Source: Candidatus Thalassarchaeum betae
GTDB lineage: Archaea > Thermoplasmatota > Poseidoniia > Poseidoniales > Thalassarchaeaceae
Direction of reading: 5' to 3'
DNA length: 46,470 bases
NCBI GenBank assembly: GCA_022448665.1
Contig: JAKUUO010000011.1
Location: forward strand, 1 to 46,470
Shown: piece by piece, positions 18,940-27,080 of the stretch
Position numbering within the stretch: the first letter of the stretch is position 1
How the letters are laid out: every line of letters begins with the position of its first letter
Made by a program: the position numbers and the translations under genes
Notes under the pieces: generated by a model
Seen by the model: the letters and a program-made list of their open reading frames with translations, nothing else
The model's database searches: none
Told to the model about the DNA's origin: nothing

Positions 18940-19509
18940 ATGGGATTCGAGTTCAATGAGTTCGCAGATTCATACCTAGCGAAACTCCGTCAAGCTTTGG
19001 ATGAGTTGCCAAGAGATGCACTGATGGCGTTCTGGCAGCAAGTAGAAGCCACTCGCAGCGAGGGCGGCAGTGTTCACTTCATTGGCAATGGCGGCAGTGG
19101 GGCTACGGCTTCACATAGCGCCGGGGACTGGTCGAAGGAGCTTTCACTCAGGACCATCTCTCACACTGACAGTGCATCAGCAATGACTGCATGGGCGAAT
19201 GACACAGAATATTCCAACATCTTCGTCGGTCAGTTGTCGACTTTCGTCAGAAAGGGGGACCTCGTTGTAGGCTACAGCGGCTCCGGTAACTCTGAGAATG
19301 TTGTGAACGGCATCCACTATGCCAATGATTGTGGCTGCAGGACGACGGCGATAACCGGCGATTTGGACGGGATGGGCGGAGGCAAACTCGCTCAGGCAGC
19401 CGACGTCGCAGTCATTGCGCCGGTCAATTCAATGGAGATGATCGAAGATATCCAGTTGATAGTCAACCACATCATCAAGGAGGCCGTCAAGGCTCATCAC
19501 GGGCCGTGA
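18940..19509 (+). CDS. gmhA: SIS-domain phosphoheptose isomerase (GmhA-like)
   Basis: A 189-residue SIS-fold protein of GmhA size (E. coli GmhA has 192). Phosphosugar-binding blocks are seen at about 48-66 (FIGNGGSGATASHSAGDW) and about 109-121 (GYSGSGNSENVVN). GmhA converts sedoheptulose 7-phosphate to D-glycero-D-manno-heptose 7-phosphate; a related role with another ketose phosphate is possible. It is followed 4 bp later by a GmhB-like HAD phosphatase, as in heptose pathways, but no heptose kinase or nucleotidyltransferase is nearby. The divergent archaeosortase suggests a surface-polymer context. Confidence 0.75.
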   Translation: MGFEFNEFADSYLAKLRQALDELPRDALMAFWQQVEATRSEGGSVHFIGNGGSGATASHSAGDWSKELSLRTISHTDSASAMTAWANDTEYSNIFVGQLSTFVRKGDLVVGYSGSGNSENVVNGIHYANDCGCRTTAITGDLDGMGGGKLAQAADVAVIAPVNSMEMIEDIQLIVNHIIKEAVKAHHGP

Positions 19510-19513
19510 TACC

Positions 19514-20155
19514 TTGCTCGCCCCTCACAGAGACGACGTGGAACTGATATCCCCCCTCGAACTGCCTGAGTTGCCAAACGGGGCGTCATGGGATGGCCGA
19601 ATCGCCTTTCTCGACAGGGACGGTGTTCTGATTATCGGATCCGAGGAATACGTAAACAACGTTGATGATGTCGTCCTCCTCCCTGATTCGGCCTTGTCTG
19701 TGGGTAATCTGAGGCGTGCGGGTTTCCGGGTTTGTGTGGTCACGAACCAATCACCTGTCGGTAGGGGGCTATGGAGTCAGAGCAACCTTTCGCGAATACA
19801 CAAGCAGATGTGCCGGTTGTTGCTCGAACAGGATGGGGATGCTCAGCTCGATTTGATTCTTCACAGCCCTTATGCTCCTTGGGAAGGAGCGTGGGCTCGT
19901 AAGCCGCATCCAGGCATGCTGGAGGCAGGGAGGCAACTTATGGACGCCGCTTCTAGTGATCCAACTATAGAAGGCCTCGAACTCAAATTTGGGGATGATT
20001 GGATAGGACGACCCGACGAGTCTGACTCTGTAATGGTGGGTGACCGTGATGTGGACATGTCTGCAGCAGTCAGATACGGTGTCAGGGGTCTGCTTTGTGA
20101 TGGAGACGCAGGACTTGCTAGTGTGGTGGATTCAATATTGGAGGACTCTGCTTGA
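19514..20155 (+). CDS. HAD phosphatase, GmhB/HisB-N-like
   Basis: HAD hydrolase of 213 residues with motif I FLDRDGVL, motif II VVTNQS, the Lys motif in ARKPHPGM and motif IV VGDRDVDM. This resembles D-glycero-D-manno-heptose-1,7-bisphosphate 7-phosphatase, and it lies next to the GmhA-like isomerase. The zinc loop of GmhB and HisB-N, with its CxH and CxC pairs just before RKPxPGM, is replaced by HSPYAPWEGAWARKP, with no cysteine. Start is TTG 19514; no better start precedes the conserved block. Its TGA overlaps the tiaS start codon, so translation is likely coupled. The true substrate remains uncertain. Confidence 0.75.
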   Translation: MLAPHRDDVELISPLELPELPNGASWDGRIAFLDRDGVLIIGSEEYVNNVDDVVLLPDSALSVGNLRRAGFRVCVVTNQSPVGRGLWSQSNLSRIHKQMCRLLLEQDGDAQLDLILHSPYAPWEGAWARKPHPGMLEAGRQLMDAASSDPTIEGLELKFGDDWIGRPDESDSVMVGDRDVDMSAAVRYGVRGLLCDGDAGLASVVDSILEDSA

Positions 20156-21417
20156 GTTCCGAAGTCGGTGTCCGAATCATTAGAATCGGGCTGGATGACA
20201 CGGACCATCCGAAATCGGGTTGTACTACTGAATCGTTCGACGACCTGCTTCATTCCCTTGATTCACAGGTCTCTGGATTCAAATTAATCGAGAGGCGATT
20301 GGTTCGCCTATGGCCATTCGCAGCGCGAAGAACGAGAGGTAACGGCGCATTATCAGCGATTATCCAGATTCCATCGGGACAACGCGATCTCTTTGATTCG
20401 GTGTGCCAGAAGTGGTTTGAAGGGCTTCTGCGTGAAACCGCCGTATTCCCATCCTCTCCTGTGCGCGCCGCCCCGGTTCTACTCATTTCCGAAAGGGACT
20501 TGCCAGAGGAGTGGTACTGGTCGGCAGTGCGTGAGCACGTCGAGTTGGAACCCAGGCTGCGTGAGATTCGCTCCCATTCTTGTGTGATGCATTCGGGTGA
20601 TGAGTCATGGGGTGCTGTGGGTGCCAGTGCAGCCATGGCATGGCAGCCGAACGAGCATTCGACTTGGGAATTGATTTCATGGAGGGACGAATCAATGATC
20701 GGCAAGAGCAGGATGGTATCCTCGAGGGTAGTCCGAGAGATGGAGAAACAGCATCCTGAAACCTTCGTCAATCGCGATCCGACCGTCGATAGGGGTCTGA
20801 TTGCACCTAGGACTCCATGTCCTGTGCTCTATGGTATCAGGGGTTCAACCGCCCAATGTGTCGAAGATGCTCACCGTTGGCTACAGTCTCGCAATGACGT
20901 AGAACAATCTCTTCGTTGGGCCGTTCACAGGACGAACCAATTGTCTGATGACCATGTCAGAGGTGTCTCTTTGGGCACAGTAATCACTCTCCCAATGGAA
21001 ACCAAAGGAGCCCACTCGCACATATCTGTGTTCTCCGAAGGCGTCAAAGCCGATTTGGTTGCTTTTTCAGAAGGCGGGCCCGTAAACAAGCTCTTTCGCC
21101 GATTGGTGGCAGGTGACAGAATCGCATGGGTGGGATTGAATTCACCCGATGGTTCTGTGCATCTAGAGCGTCTGGCAATGGTCGATTGCGTACCCAGGGT
21201 TGTTTCCAGACCATCGTGTTGTGGCAGAACGATGCGGAGCGCGGGGGCAGGCCAGACCCTCAGATGTCAGTTCTGTGGCAGTAATGCTGAGAGGACATGG
21301 GTATCACAGGACCTATACCTAGGCGATATCGACATGGTTGATCATTGGTCCGAACCACACCCATCCAACCGACGCCATCTAGCGAGGCCGCTGCAGTTGA
21401 GCACCCCCAAACGGTGA
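20152..21417 (+). CDS. tiaS: tRNA(Ile2) 2-agmatinylcytidine synthetase TiaS
   Basis: Modifies C34 of the CAU-anticodon tRNA-Ile with agmatine so that it reads AUA, an essential archaeal function. The N-terminal signature GLDDTDHPKSGCTTE and RLVRLWPFAARRTRGNGA are diagnostic. A C-terminal zinc ribbon is present with two Cys pairs (SCCG and CQFCG, about residues 349-375). Length of 421 residues is typical. The TTG start at 20152 overlaps the preceding stop (TTGA), and no ATG occurs before the conserved IGLDDTD. Its own TGA overlaps the ATG of the next small gene. Confidence 0.9.
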   Translation: MSSEVGVRIIRIGLDDTDHPKSGCTTESFDDLLHSLDSQVSGFKLIERRLVRLWPFAARRTRGNGALSAIIQIPSGQRDLFDSVCQKWFEGLLRETAVFPSSPVRAAPVLLISERDLPEEWYWSAVREHVELEPRLREIRSHSCVMHSGDESWGAVGASAAMAWQPNEHSTWELISWRDESMIGKSRMVSSRVVREMEKQHPETFVNRDPTVDRGLIAPRTPCPVLYGIRGSTAQCVEDAHRWLQSRNDVEQSLRWAVHRTNQLSDDHVRGVSLGTVITLPMETKGAHSHISVFSEGVKADLVAFSEGGPVNKLFRRLVAGDRIAWVGLNSPDGSVHLERLAMVDCVPRVVSRPSCCGRTMRSAGAGQTLRCQFCGSNAERTWVSQDLYLGDIDMVDHWSEPHPSNRRHLARPLQLSTPKR

Positions 21418-21647
21418 TGCATATGGATGCTGAATCTTTGGGCAATATCATTCTGACCATTTCTGCAATCTTGATGATATGGACTTTGTTGAGGCATCGC
21501 CAGAAGAACAGGCTGTTGCAGATAACAGACAACGATGATTATAGCGGTATGGCAAGGGATCCACGCTCCCTTATGGTCACTGATGAAAATGCTATGGAGC
21601 AATTCGACAGACTCCTGGTTAATCACGGCGCAGACATCGATGAGTGA
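21417..21647 (+). CDS. Small single-pass membrane protein
   Basis: A 76-residue product with one hydrophobic helix near the N-terminus (about residues 10-25, ILTISAILMIWTLL) followed by a basic patch RHRQKNR and an acidic tail. Not recognised. The start ATG shares one base with the tiaS stop (TGATG), and its own end overlaps the next gene by 8 bp, so it appears translationally coupled. An ATG at 21423 is an alternative. The tight packing argues that it is a real gene. Confidence 0.6.
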   Translation: MHMDAESLGNIILTISAILMIWTLLRHRQKNRLLQITDNDDYSGMARDPRSLMVTDENAMEQFDRLLVNHGADIDE

Positions 21648-21948
21648 TTACCCCGGCAGAACTAGTATTCGTTCAGAACTTCCAAAATGGGGGGAATCAA
21701 TCGAGAATGCTATACAATGCCATTCAGCGGCAGCATACGTGTCGGAGTCAGTGGAGAGGATTCCCCGACGCCCCCCTCCTGAGTTCGAGGAGTCTGACAA
21801 GGATATGATGAGTGGAATATCCGAAGGAGGATTCCTCGATGTCGCGTTGAACGACGTCAATCAGTATGGCCCTCACGCGATGGTGATGCTATTGGGTGTC
21901 TTCGCTTCACTCACCGGGTTGGTACTTCTGCTCCTGATGATGCTCTAG
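21640..21948 (+). CDS. Small tail-anchored membrane protein
   Basis: A 102-residue product with a soluble N-terminal part (proline- and acid-rich around 40-60) and one strongly hydrophobic C-terminal helix (about 80-102, MVMLLGVFASLTGLVLLLLMML), the layout of a tail-anchored protein. The frame is open further upstream, but ATG 21640 is chosen because it overlaps the previous stop by only 8 bp. It forms an apparent pair with the preceding single-pass protein. Its TAG stop shares CTAG with the purB stop on the other strand. Function unknown. Confidence 0.6.
   Translation: MSDYPGRTSIRSELPKWGESIENAIQCHSAAAYVSESVERIPRRPPPEFEESDKDMMSGISEGGFLDVALNDVNQYGPHAMVMLLGVFASLTGLVLLLLMML
21945..21948. other. 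Shared CTAG stop of convergent genes (small membrane protein/purB)
   Basis: CTAG supplies a TAG stop on both strands, the tightest possible overlap of two convergent genes. Confidence 0.85.
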
Positions 21949-23294
21949 TCAAGCCTCGCTCGGGCTTTGGTGACGGCCATATCGACTATGCGACCACTGT
22001 GCCCGAGGTGCCCCTCTGGCTTGAACAGGCTACTTAGCACAGCAGAGTCGAACGCGTCGGCGATTCTAGGTGTTCTCCTGCAGACTTCCTCGAGATTGTC
22101 GCCAGAGGACAGGGCCCCCATCGAGGCGGTGCGCATCATCTCATGAGCTTCATCCCTTGCGATTCCTTTGTCGACCAATGCAAGCATCACTTTCTCAGCC
22201 ATTACAAGCCCCTTCTGAGCATCGATGTTGGCCCGCATCTTGTTTGAATCCACGATTAGGTTAGACAGCACCCTGTCGGTCTTATCGAGAATGTCGTCGA
22301 GCAGGATCATCGAGTGGGAAAGGGTGAATCTTTCGGATGAGGAGTTTGCGAGGTCCCTCTCATGCCATAGTAACGCATTCTCGTAGGATGGAACCATCAT
22401 CGAGCGTACGATTCTGGCCAACCCGCAGGCATTCTCAGCAGTAATCGGATTCCTCTTGTGAGCCATCGTGGATGAGCCCACTTGTTTCTCAGCATCGAAG
22501 GCCTCAGCAACCTCAGCAATCTCACTCCTCTGGAGGTTCCTGACCTCCTGCATAATTTTTTCAACACTCGTAGCAACGTTTGCCATCCATCCGACCCATT
22601 CGATATAGCGGTCTCTACCTACGACTTGAGTGGTGGCTACTGGGACCCCCAATCCCAATTCGGTCAATATCAGGGCCTGCAGTTCGAAAGCGTCTTCTCC
22701 CTGAGCAGCGCCGGTTCCGACAGCGCCGAGGAACTTCCCGGTGGTAGCACGCGCAGTAAGCTCATCCAACCTGTCGAGGTGTCTGTTGAATTCATCGACC
22801 CATACTGCCACTTTAAGCCCGAATGTTATGGGCACCGCCGCCTGCCCGTGGGTGCGACCGAGCATCACTGTGTCTCGCTCCCTCTCAGCGATGTCGCACA
22901 TTGTAGAGAGCAGTCGCTTGAGGATGCCCTGCTGCATTTGGATACTGTCTTTGATCTGTAAAGCGACAGCAGAATCGACGATGTCGTTACTGGTAGCACC
23001 GAGGTGGATGCACCATCCTGCTTGTCCAGAAACCTCCGCCATTGCTTTGGTAAGCGCCACGATGTCGTGCCTAGTTTCTCGCTCTATCTCGTCGACACGG
23101 TCTGCTGTTACTATGCCAGGGTCCGCAATGTCAGCGATCTTGTCGTAGTCCTCAGCGCTGACTCGGCCTAGTTGGCAATGTGCCCAGACTAGTGCCCTCT
23201 CTACCTCAAGCTGTCGCGCGTGTCGCCCTTCTCTGGACCAGATGTGCTTGGCCTCGTCACGACCGTATCTATAGTCTAGAGGCGATACTGTCAC
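21945..23294 (-). CDS. purB: Adenylosuccinate lyase
   Basis: Fumarase/aspartase superfamily enzyme acting twice in purine synthesis: it releases fumarate from SAICAR and from adenylosuccinate. The signature loop GSSTMAHKRNPI is present, as are the upstream blocks HLGATSNDIVDSA and LGRTHGQAAVPITFG. Length of 449 residues is normal. It lies 42 bp downstream of dph6 on the same strand and ends in a TAG that shares CTAG with the convergent gene. Confidence 0.95.
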   Translation of the reverse strand: MTVSPLDYRYGRDEAKHIWSREGRHARQLEVERALVWAHCQLGRVSAEDYDKIADIADPGIVTADRVDEIERETRHDIVALTKAMAEVSGQAGWCIHLGATSNDIVDSAVALQIKDSIQMQQGILKRLLSTMCDIAERERDTVMLGRTHGQAAVPITFGLKVAVWVDEFNRHLDRLDELTARATTGKFLGAVGTGAAQGEDAFELQALILTELGLGVPVATTQVVGRDRYIEWVGWMANVATSVEKIMQEVRNLQRSEIAEVAEAFDAEKQVGSSTMAHKRNPITAENACGLARIVRSMMVPSYENALLWHERDLANSSSERFTLSHSMILLDDILDKTDRVLSNLIVDSNKMRANIDAQKGLVMAEKVMLALVDKGIARDEAHEMMRTASMGALSSGDNLEEVCRRTPRIADAFDSAVLSSLFKPEGHLGHSGRIVDMAVTKARARLD

Positions 23295-23336
23295 GGCCTT
23301 CCCCGTGACCAGCCGACCCTAGACCCCTGTTTGAGT

Positions 23337-24092
23337 CTAGCGCATGGAGGATATACTGGCAGACAGCACGTTCCACACACCGCGACGGCCATCCCACTGG
23401 GGCTCAGCAACGCATTCTATGGCTCGTTTCAGGTGAGGACCATCAATTACGACAGTCTCAAACTCCCCACCTTCGCCATCCAAGTTGAAACGGTGGCGTT
23501 CAGATAGTATCCTGAGCTCACTCAAAGCATCTCCATCCAATCTCCTACCTAACCACTCACCACCGATTCCCTCAGCAGACACCGAAGCGAATCTGACATC
23601 GAAGCCATGATTCACAAACGATGCCATGTGTTCCTCAGCAGGGTGGTGCCAGAGTGGGCAGAACGAGATAATACCGAGACGCTCACACATTCTCTCTATC
23701 CTAGTCTTCTGGTAATCGGAGCGCAGAGCACCCACAACCAGAGCATCTACTGCTAATGCACCCTCATGGACCTCGAGCTCATCAGGTTCCTCCCAGTCCT
23801 CGGGCCACGCTTCAAGGAAGGCATTGCAACTACCTCGATCACCTCTGAGGCCCGCTTCTAGGTCGAAAATCTCGGATTCTGGCTCTCCTGTGGTTAGGAC
23901 CGGAAGCCAGGGAATTCCCGCTGAGGCTGCTTGCAAGGCAGCAATCGCCGTGCCATTCAACTGGAACATCATCGAATCGGCTCCGGTGACATGGACTGTG
24001 ACCAAGCATTCGACGCTCCAGCCCTGCATCAAAGCCCACCAGGTGGCGTAGGTGGAGTCTTTGCCGCCTGATGCCAGTACAGCAACCCTCAC
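23337..24092 (-). CDS. dph6: Diphthine--ammonia ligase (Dph6-type ATP pyrophosphatase)
   Basis: Final step of diphthamide synthesis: ATP-dependent amidation of diphthine on EF-2. The N-terminal PP-loop ASGGKDS (residues 7-13) identifies an N-type ATP pyrophosphatase. The family-specific blocks follow: VGALRSDYQKTRIERMCERLG, PLWH, and the C-terminal FNLDGEGGEFETVVIDGP. Length of 251 residues is usual for archaeal Dph6. The EF-2 gene, the expected target, is also in this window. It is divergent from psmA across 98 bp. Confidence 0.9.
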   Translation of the reverse strand: MRVAVLASGGKDSTYATWWALMQGWSVECLVTVHVTGADSMMFQLNGTAIAALQAASAGIPWLPVLTTGEPESEIFDLEAGLRGDRGSCNAFLEAWPEDWEEPDELEVHEGALAVDALVVGALRSDYQKTRIERMCERLGIISFCPLWHHPAEEHMASFVNHGFDVRFASVSAEGIGGEWLGRRLDGDALSELRILSERHRFNLDGEGGEFETVVIDGPHLKRAIECVAEPQWDGRRGVWNVLSASISSMR

Positions 24093-24190
24093 GTCCCTGC
24101 GTAGTGTTACTTAGCCATGAATGCCGCGATAGCCAAGGCCCCTGCCGACCAAGATTGATAAGAGTCCGGCTTAGCATCAGCACGTTGACC

Positions 24191-24901
24191 ATGCAGCCCG
24201 GCGGACGAGGATACGATACCAGCGTCACTGTCTTTGACACACAAGGCCGATTGTACCAAGTTGAATATGCCCGTGAATCAGTTAAGAGGGGCACCACCAC
24301 CGTCGGGCTGAAATACCGCGATGGATTGATTCTGATAATCGACAAGAGGCTTACTAACACTCTGGTAATTGCCGACTCAATTGAGAAGATGTTCCAGATT
24401 GATGACCACATAGGGGCAACCACATCAGGGCTCGTCGCAGACGCCCGGCAACTGATTGAAAGAGCCCGGATCCAGTGTCAGGTAAATCGGATGACTTACG
24501 GCAATAGGATGGCTGTCCCCGCACTCGTCAAAAAGATGGGTGATTTCATGCAGTCATTCACTCAATATGGTGGTGCCAGGCCCTTTGGAACGGCTCTGTT
24601 GATAGCCGGGTCCGATGATACCGGATTCCATCTTTACGAGCTCGATGTCTCCGGTGCATACTTGGCTTACAATGCAGGGGGAATCGGGGTTGGGAAGGCC
24701 TTGGTGATTGATTACTTTGAGAACAACTGGAAGCCTAATATGACTCAAAATGCTGCTATCAAGCTGGGCTTGGAAGCCCTTAGTGATTCGATGGATGACT
24801 CTCTCAATCACGATGCTGTCGAGATAGCGGTCGTTAACTCCGAAGGCTACCAAAAACTGGATCACGAAACAGCTCTGAAACACCTTGAGAAGATATCCTG
24901 A
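24191..24901 (+). CDS. psmA: Proteasome subunit alpha
   Basis: Outer-ring subunit of the 20S proteasome, which gates entry and docks ATPase regulators. The conserved N-terminal gate region YDTSVTVFDTQGRLYQVEYARES is intact in substance (Tyr8 and the YQVEYA block). Length is 236 residues. The frame is open back to 24071, but the ATG at 24191 gives the family N-terminus MQPGGRGYD. No Shine-Dalgarno is visible, so a leaderless message is likely. It heads the conserved archaeal proteasome-exosome superoperon. The beta subunit is not in the window. Confidence 0.95.
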   Translation: MQPGGRGYDTSVTVFDTQGRLYQVEYARESVKRGTTTVGLKYRDGLILIIDKRLTNTLVIADSIEKMFQIDDHIGATTSGLVADARQLIERARIQCQVNRMTYGNRMAVPALVKKMGDFMQSFTQYGGARPFGTALLIAGSDDTGFHLYELDVSGAYLAYNAGGIGVGKALVIDYFENNWKPNMTQNAAIKLGLEALSDSMDDSLNHDAVEIAVVNSEGYQKLDHETALKHLEKIS

Positions 24902-24938
24902 GGCCCATGCCTCTAAGGTCGAACCCCCTAGCGTGGAC

Positions 24939-25628
24939 ATGGTCAGTCTCGATGATGCCGTTCTCGCCCGCTTCGAGAGGGGTGGCTCTAGATACGAGAT
25001 TCTCGTCGACCCCGAACTCGTGGACAAGTGGAAGGAAGATCCATCTTCTGTTGAGTTGAACGATTTGATGGCCACAGACGAGGTCTGGTCTGACGTACGT
25101 GCAGGCGACAGACCCACTTCCGATGCTTTAGAACGGGTATTCGGCAGCACCGACCTCTCGACCTGTGTAGAACGAATCCTCAATGAGGGCAGCATACAAC
25201 TGACTACAGCCCAGAGGCGACATATGGTTGATGAGAGGATGAAGCAGATTGTCAATGAGATTGCAATGACGGCGACAGATCCAAGGACCAAACTACCCCA
25301 TCCGCATGTCCGAATAGAGAATGCCCTCGATGAGGCACGATTCAAGGCAGATCCATTCCTATCGGTTGAGAGGCAGGTGCAAGATGCTGTAGATATCCTA
25401 AAACCAATTATCCCTCTGCAGTTCATCACCATCAGACTAGCATTCAAGGTTCCCGGCAAGGATTATGGCGGAGTTAGCCAGCTTCTTCGTGACTCAATGC
25501 AGAAGGATGAGTGGTTGAGTGACGGTTCCTGGGCATGCGTCGTAGAGGTACCTGGTGGGATGAAGAACGAGATAATCAGCCGCGTCGCCAAACGCTCTTC
25601 AGAGATAGAAGTCCGAGAACTTGACTGA
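24939..25628 (+). CDS. sdo1: Ribosome maturation protein SBDS/Sdo1
   Basis: Archaeal homologue of the Shwachman-Bodian-Diamond protein, which acts in 60S/50S maturation by helping release the anti-association factor aIF6. Seen are an N-terminal FYSH-like domain with MVSLDDAVLARFERGGSRYEILVDP, a central helical domain starting near residue 90 with QLTTAQRRHMVDE, and a C-terminal ferredoxin-like domain. The ATG at 24939 is chosen; GTG 24933 and an overlapping upstream start at 24885 are possible. Its position between psmA and rrp4 is the conserved archaeal order. Confidence 0.92.
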   Translation: MVSLDDAVLARFERGGSRYEILVDPELVDKWKEDPSSVELNDLMATDEVWSDVRAGDRPTSDALERVFGSTDLSTCVERILNEGSIQLTTAQRRHMVDERMKQIVNEIAMTATDPRTKLPHPHVRIENALDEARFKADPFLSVERQVQDAVDILKPIIPLQFITIRLAFKVPGKDYGGVSQLLRDSMQKDEWLSDGSWACVVEVPGGMKNEIISRVAKRSSEIEVRELD

Positions 25629-25692
25629 CTCGGCACCGTAGGTGCCCGCATCAACGATTATGAAGGGGGGGCGGGTCGCGCGGCCGTATAAC

Positions 25693-26364
25693 ATGAGTGT
25701 TAACGATGACGCGGGCGGACCGCGAAGCGAAGGACGAGCATCCCGGCTCGTCGCTCCAGGGGAGGACCTTGGAGACTCAGAGGGCCAAGAAGCCGGCCAC
25801 GGCGTCTTAGTGATGGACGGACGACTTCGTGCGACGAAGCAAGGAAGAGTGACAATGAATGGCAATGCAGTGGCAATCGAGCCACTGCGGTCTGCTTACA
25901 TACCTAGGCCAAGTGACCTAGTGATCGGCTTCGTCGAGGGATGCACCAACAATATCTGGTTCATTGATATCGGCGCACCGTTCAATGCGATACTTCCAAT
26001 GAGCCTTGGCCCGGGAAAGGCAGCATTCGGTGGCACACGCAGCTTGATGGACATCGGAGAAGCGGTGTTATGCAGGGTCCAAGAAGTCGAGGAGACCCAT
26101 TCAAGCGTAGTCACAATGAAAGGCATGGGCCTGCGAAAAATTCGCTCTGGAAACATAGAGGACATCGAACCACATCTACTTGGACGACTCATAGGCAAGG
26201 GAGGCAAGTCTCTACGCCAACTCAAGGAGGATACCGACTGCAGGATCATCGTTGCGGATAATGGACGAATCTGGATTGACGGGGAACTTGACGGCATAGT
26301 TGACGTCCGCGACAGGCTGCAAGCAATGTCTGCTGAAGCGAAATCCATCGGAGGTGTTGCTTGA
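25693..26364 (+). CDS. rrp4: Exosome RNA-binding subunit Rrp4
   Basis: Cap subunit that sits on the exosome ring and feeds RNA to the core. Domains in order: an N-terminal strand region including LVAPGEDL and GHGVLVMDGRLRAT, an S1 domain (about residues 65-145, YIPRPSDLVIGFVEG), and a KH domain with the GRLIGKGGKSLRQL loop (about 170-184) that separates Rrp4 from Csl4. Start ATG 25693 gives 223 residues; an ATG at 25660 and a GTG at 25642 are in frame. The stop overlaps the rrp41 start by one base. Confidence 0.93.
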   Translation: MSVNDDAGGPRSEGRASRLVAPGEDLGDSEGQEAGHGVLVMDGRLRATKQGRVTMNGNAVAIEPLRSAYIPRPSDLVIGFVEGCTNNIWFIDIGAPFNAILPMSLGPGKAAFGGTRSLMDIGEAVLCRVQEVEETHSSVVTMKGMGLRKIRSGNIEDIEPHLLGRLIGKGGKSLRQLKEDTDCRIIVADNGRIWIDGELDGIVDVRDRLQAMSAEAKSIGGVA

Positions 26365-27080
26365 TGGGTGGCTATGGAGATGTCCAGATGCTCGACGAGA
26401 ACGGACTTCGCATGGATGGTCGCAAACCCGCTGACCTGCGCCCAATCTCAATAGAAACCGGCGTGGTTCCCGTTGCCGATGGCTCCGCTAGTATAAGGTG
26501 GGGCACTAACCATGCTGTCGCTGCGGTGTACGGACCTATGGAGTGCCACCCAAGGAAGATTCAGCGACAGGACCGCGCCGTACTGGATGTACGTTACAAC
26601 ATGGCCCCCTTCTCAACAACCGACCGGATGCGACCCGGTTTCAACCGCCGTAGCAGAGAAGTCAGCAAAGTCACTGCAGATGCACTTGAGAGTGTAGTGT
26701 TACTGGAGATGTATCCCCGATGTAAGGTTCGAGTCGAAATCGAGATTCTATGTGCCGAGGCCGGAACCCGCTGCGTGGGCTTGACCGCCGCGTCGGTGGC
26801 TCTGGCCCATGCAGGTATCCCTATGACGGACATGGTGGTCTCTGTTGCTTCTGGCAAAATCCACGATGTAGTCGTCTGTGATTTGAATAAGGAAGAGGAC
26901 AATTACGGTGAGGCCGACCTGCCGATGGGAATACTCCCTAACTCAGGCGAACTCGTGTTCCTGCAGATGGATGGGGACCTCTCGCCTGATGAGTTCAAGC
27001 AGGCCTGGGATTACAATATGGAAGCCGCAACGGCGATTCATGAAATTATGGTCGAGGCACTCAAGGGGGGTGATTCCTGA
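26364..27080 (+). CDS. rrp41: Exosome catalytic subunit Rrp41
   Basis: RNase PH-fold subunit carrying the phosphorolytic 3'-5' exonuclease site of the archaeal exosome. The N-terminal RMDGRKPADLRPI, the phosphate/RNA-contact region around NRRSREVSKV and the acidic catalytic segment VVVCDLNKEEDNYGEADLP are present. Length is 238 residues. The ATG at 26364 shares a base with the rrp4 stop; a TTG at 26361 is less likely. It forms a ring of three heterodimers with Rrp42, whose gene overlaps by one base. Confidence 0.95.
   Translation: MGGYGDVQMLDENGLRMDGRKPADLRPISIETGVVPVADGSASIRWGTNHAVAAVYGPMECHPRKIQRQDRAVLDVRYNMAPFSTTDRMRPGFNRRSREVSKVTADALESVVLLEMYPRCKVRVEIEILCAEAGTRCVGLTAASVALAHAGIPMTDMVVSVASGKIHDVVVCDLNKEEDNYGEADLPMGILPNSGELVFLQMDGDLSPDEFKQAWDYNMEAATAIHEIMVEALKGGDS

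Noticed and set aside
24071..24190. In-frame 40-residue extension of proteasome alpha
   Set aside because: It overlaps the divergent dph6 start and the ATG at 24191 gives the conserved N-terminal gate sequence at its usual distance.
24554..25459. 301-codon minus-strand open frame opposite psmA and SBDS
   Set aside because: Ser-rich shadow with no recognisable domain, opposing two well-supported genes.
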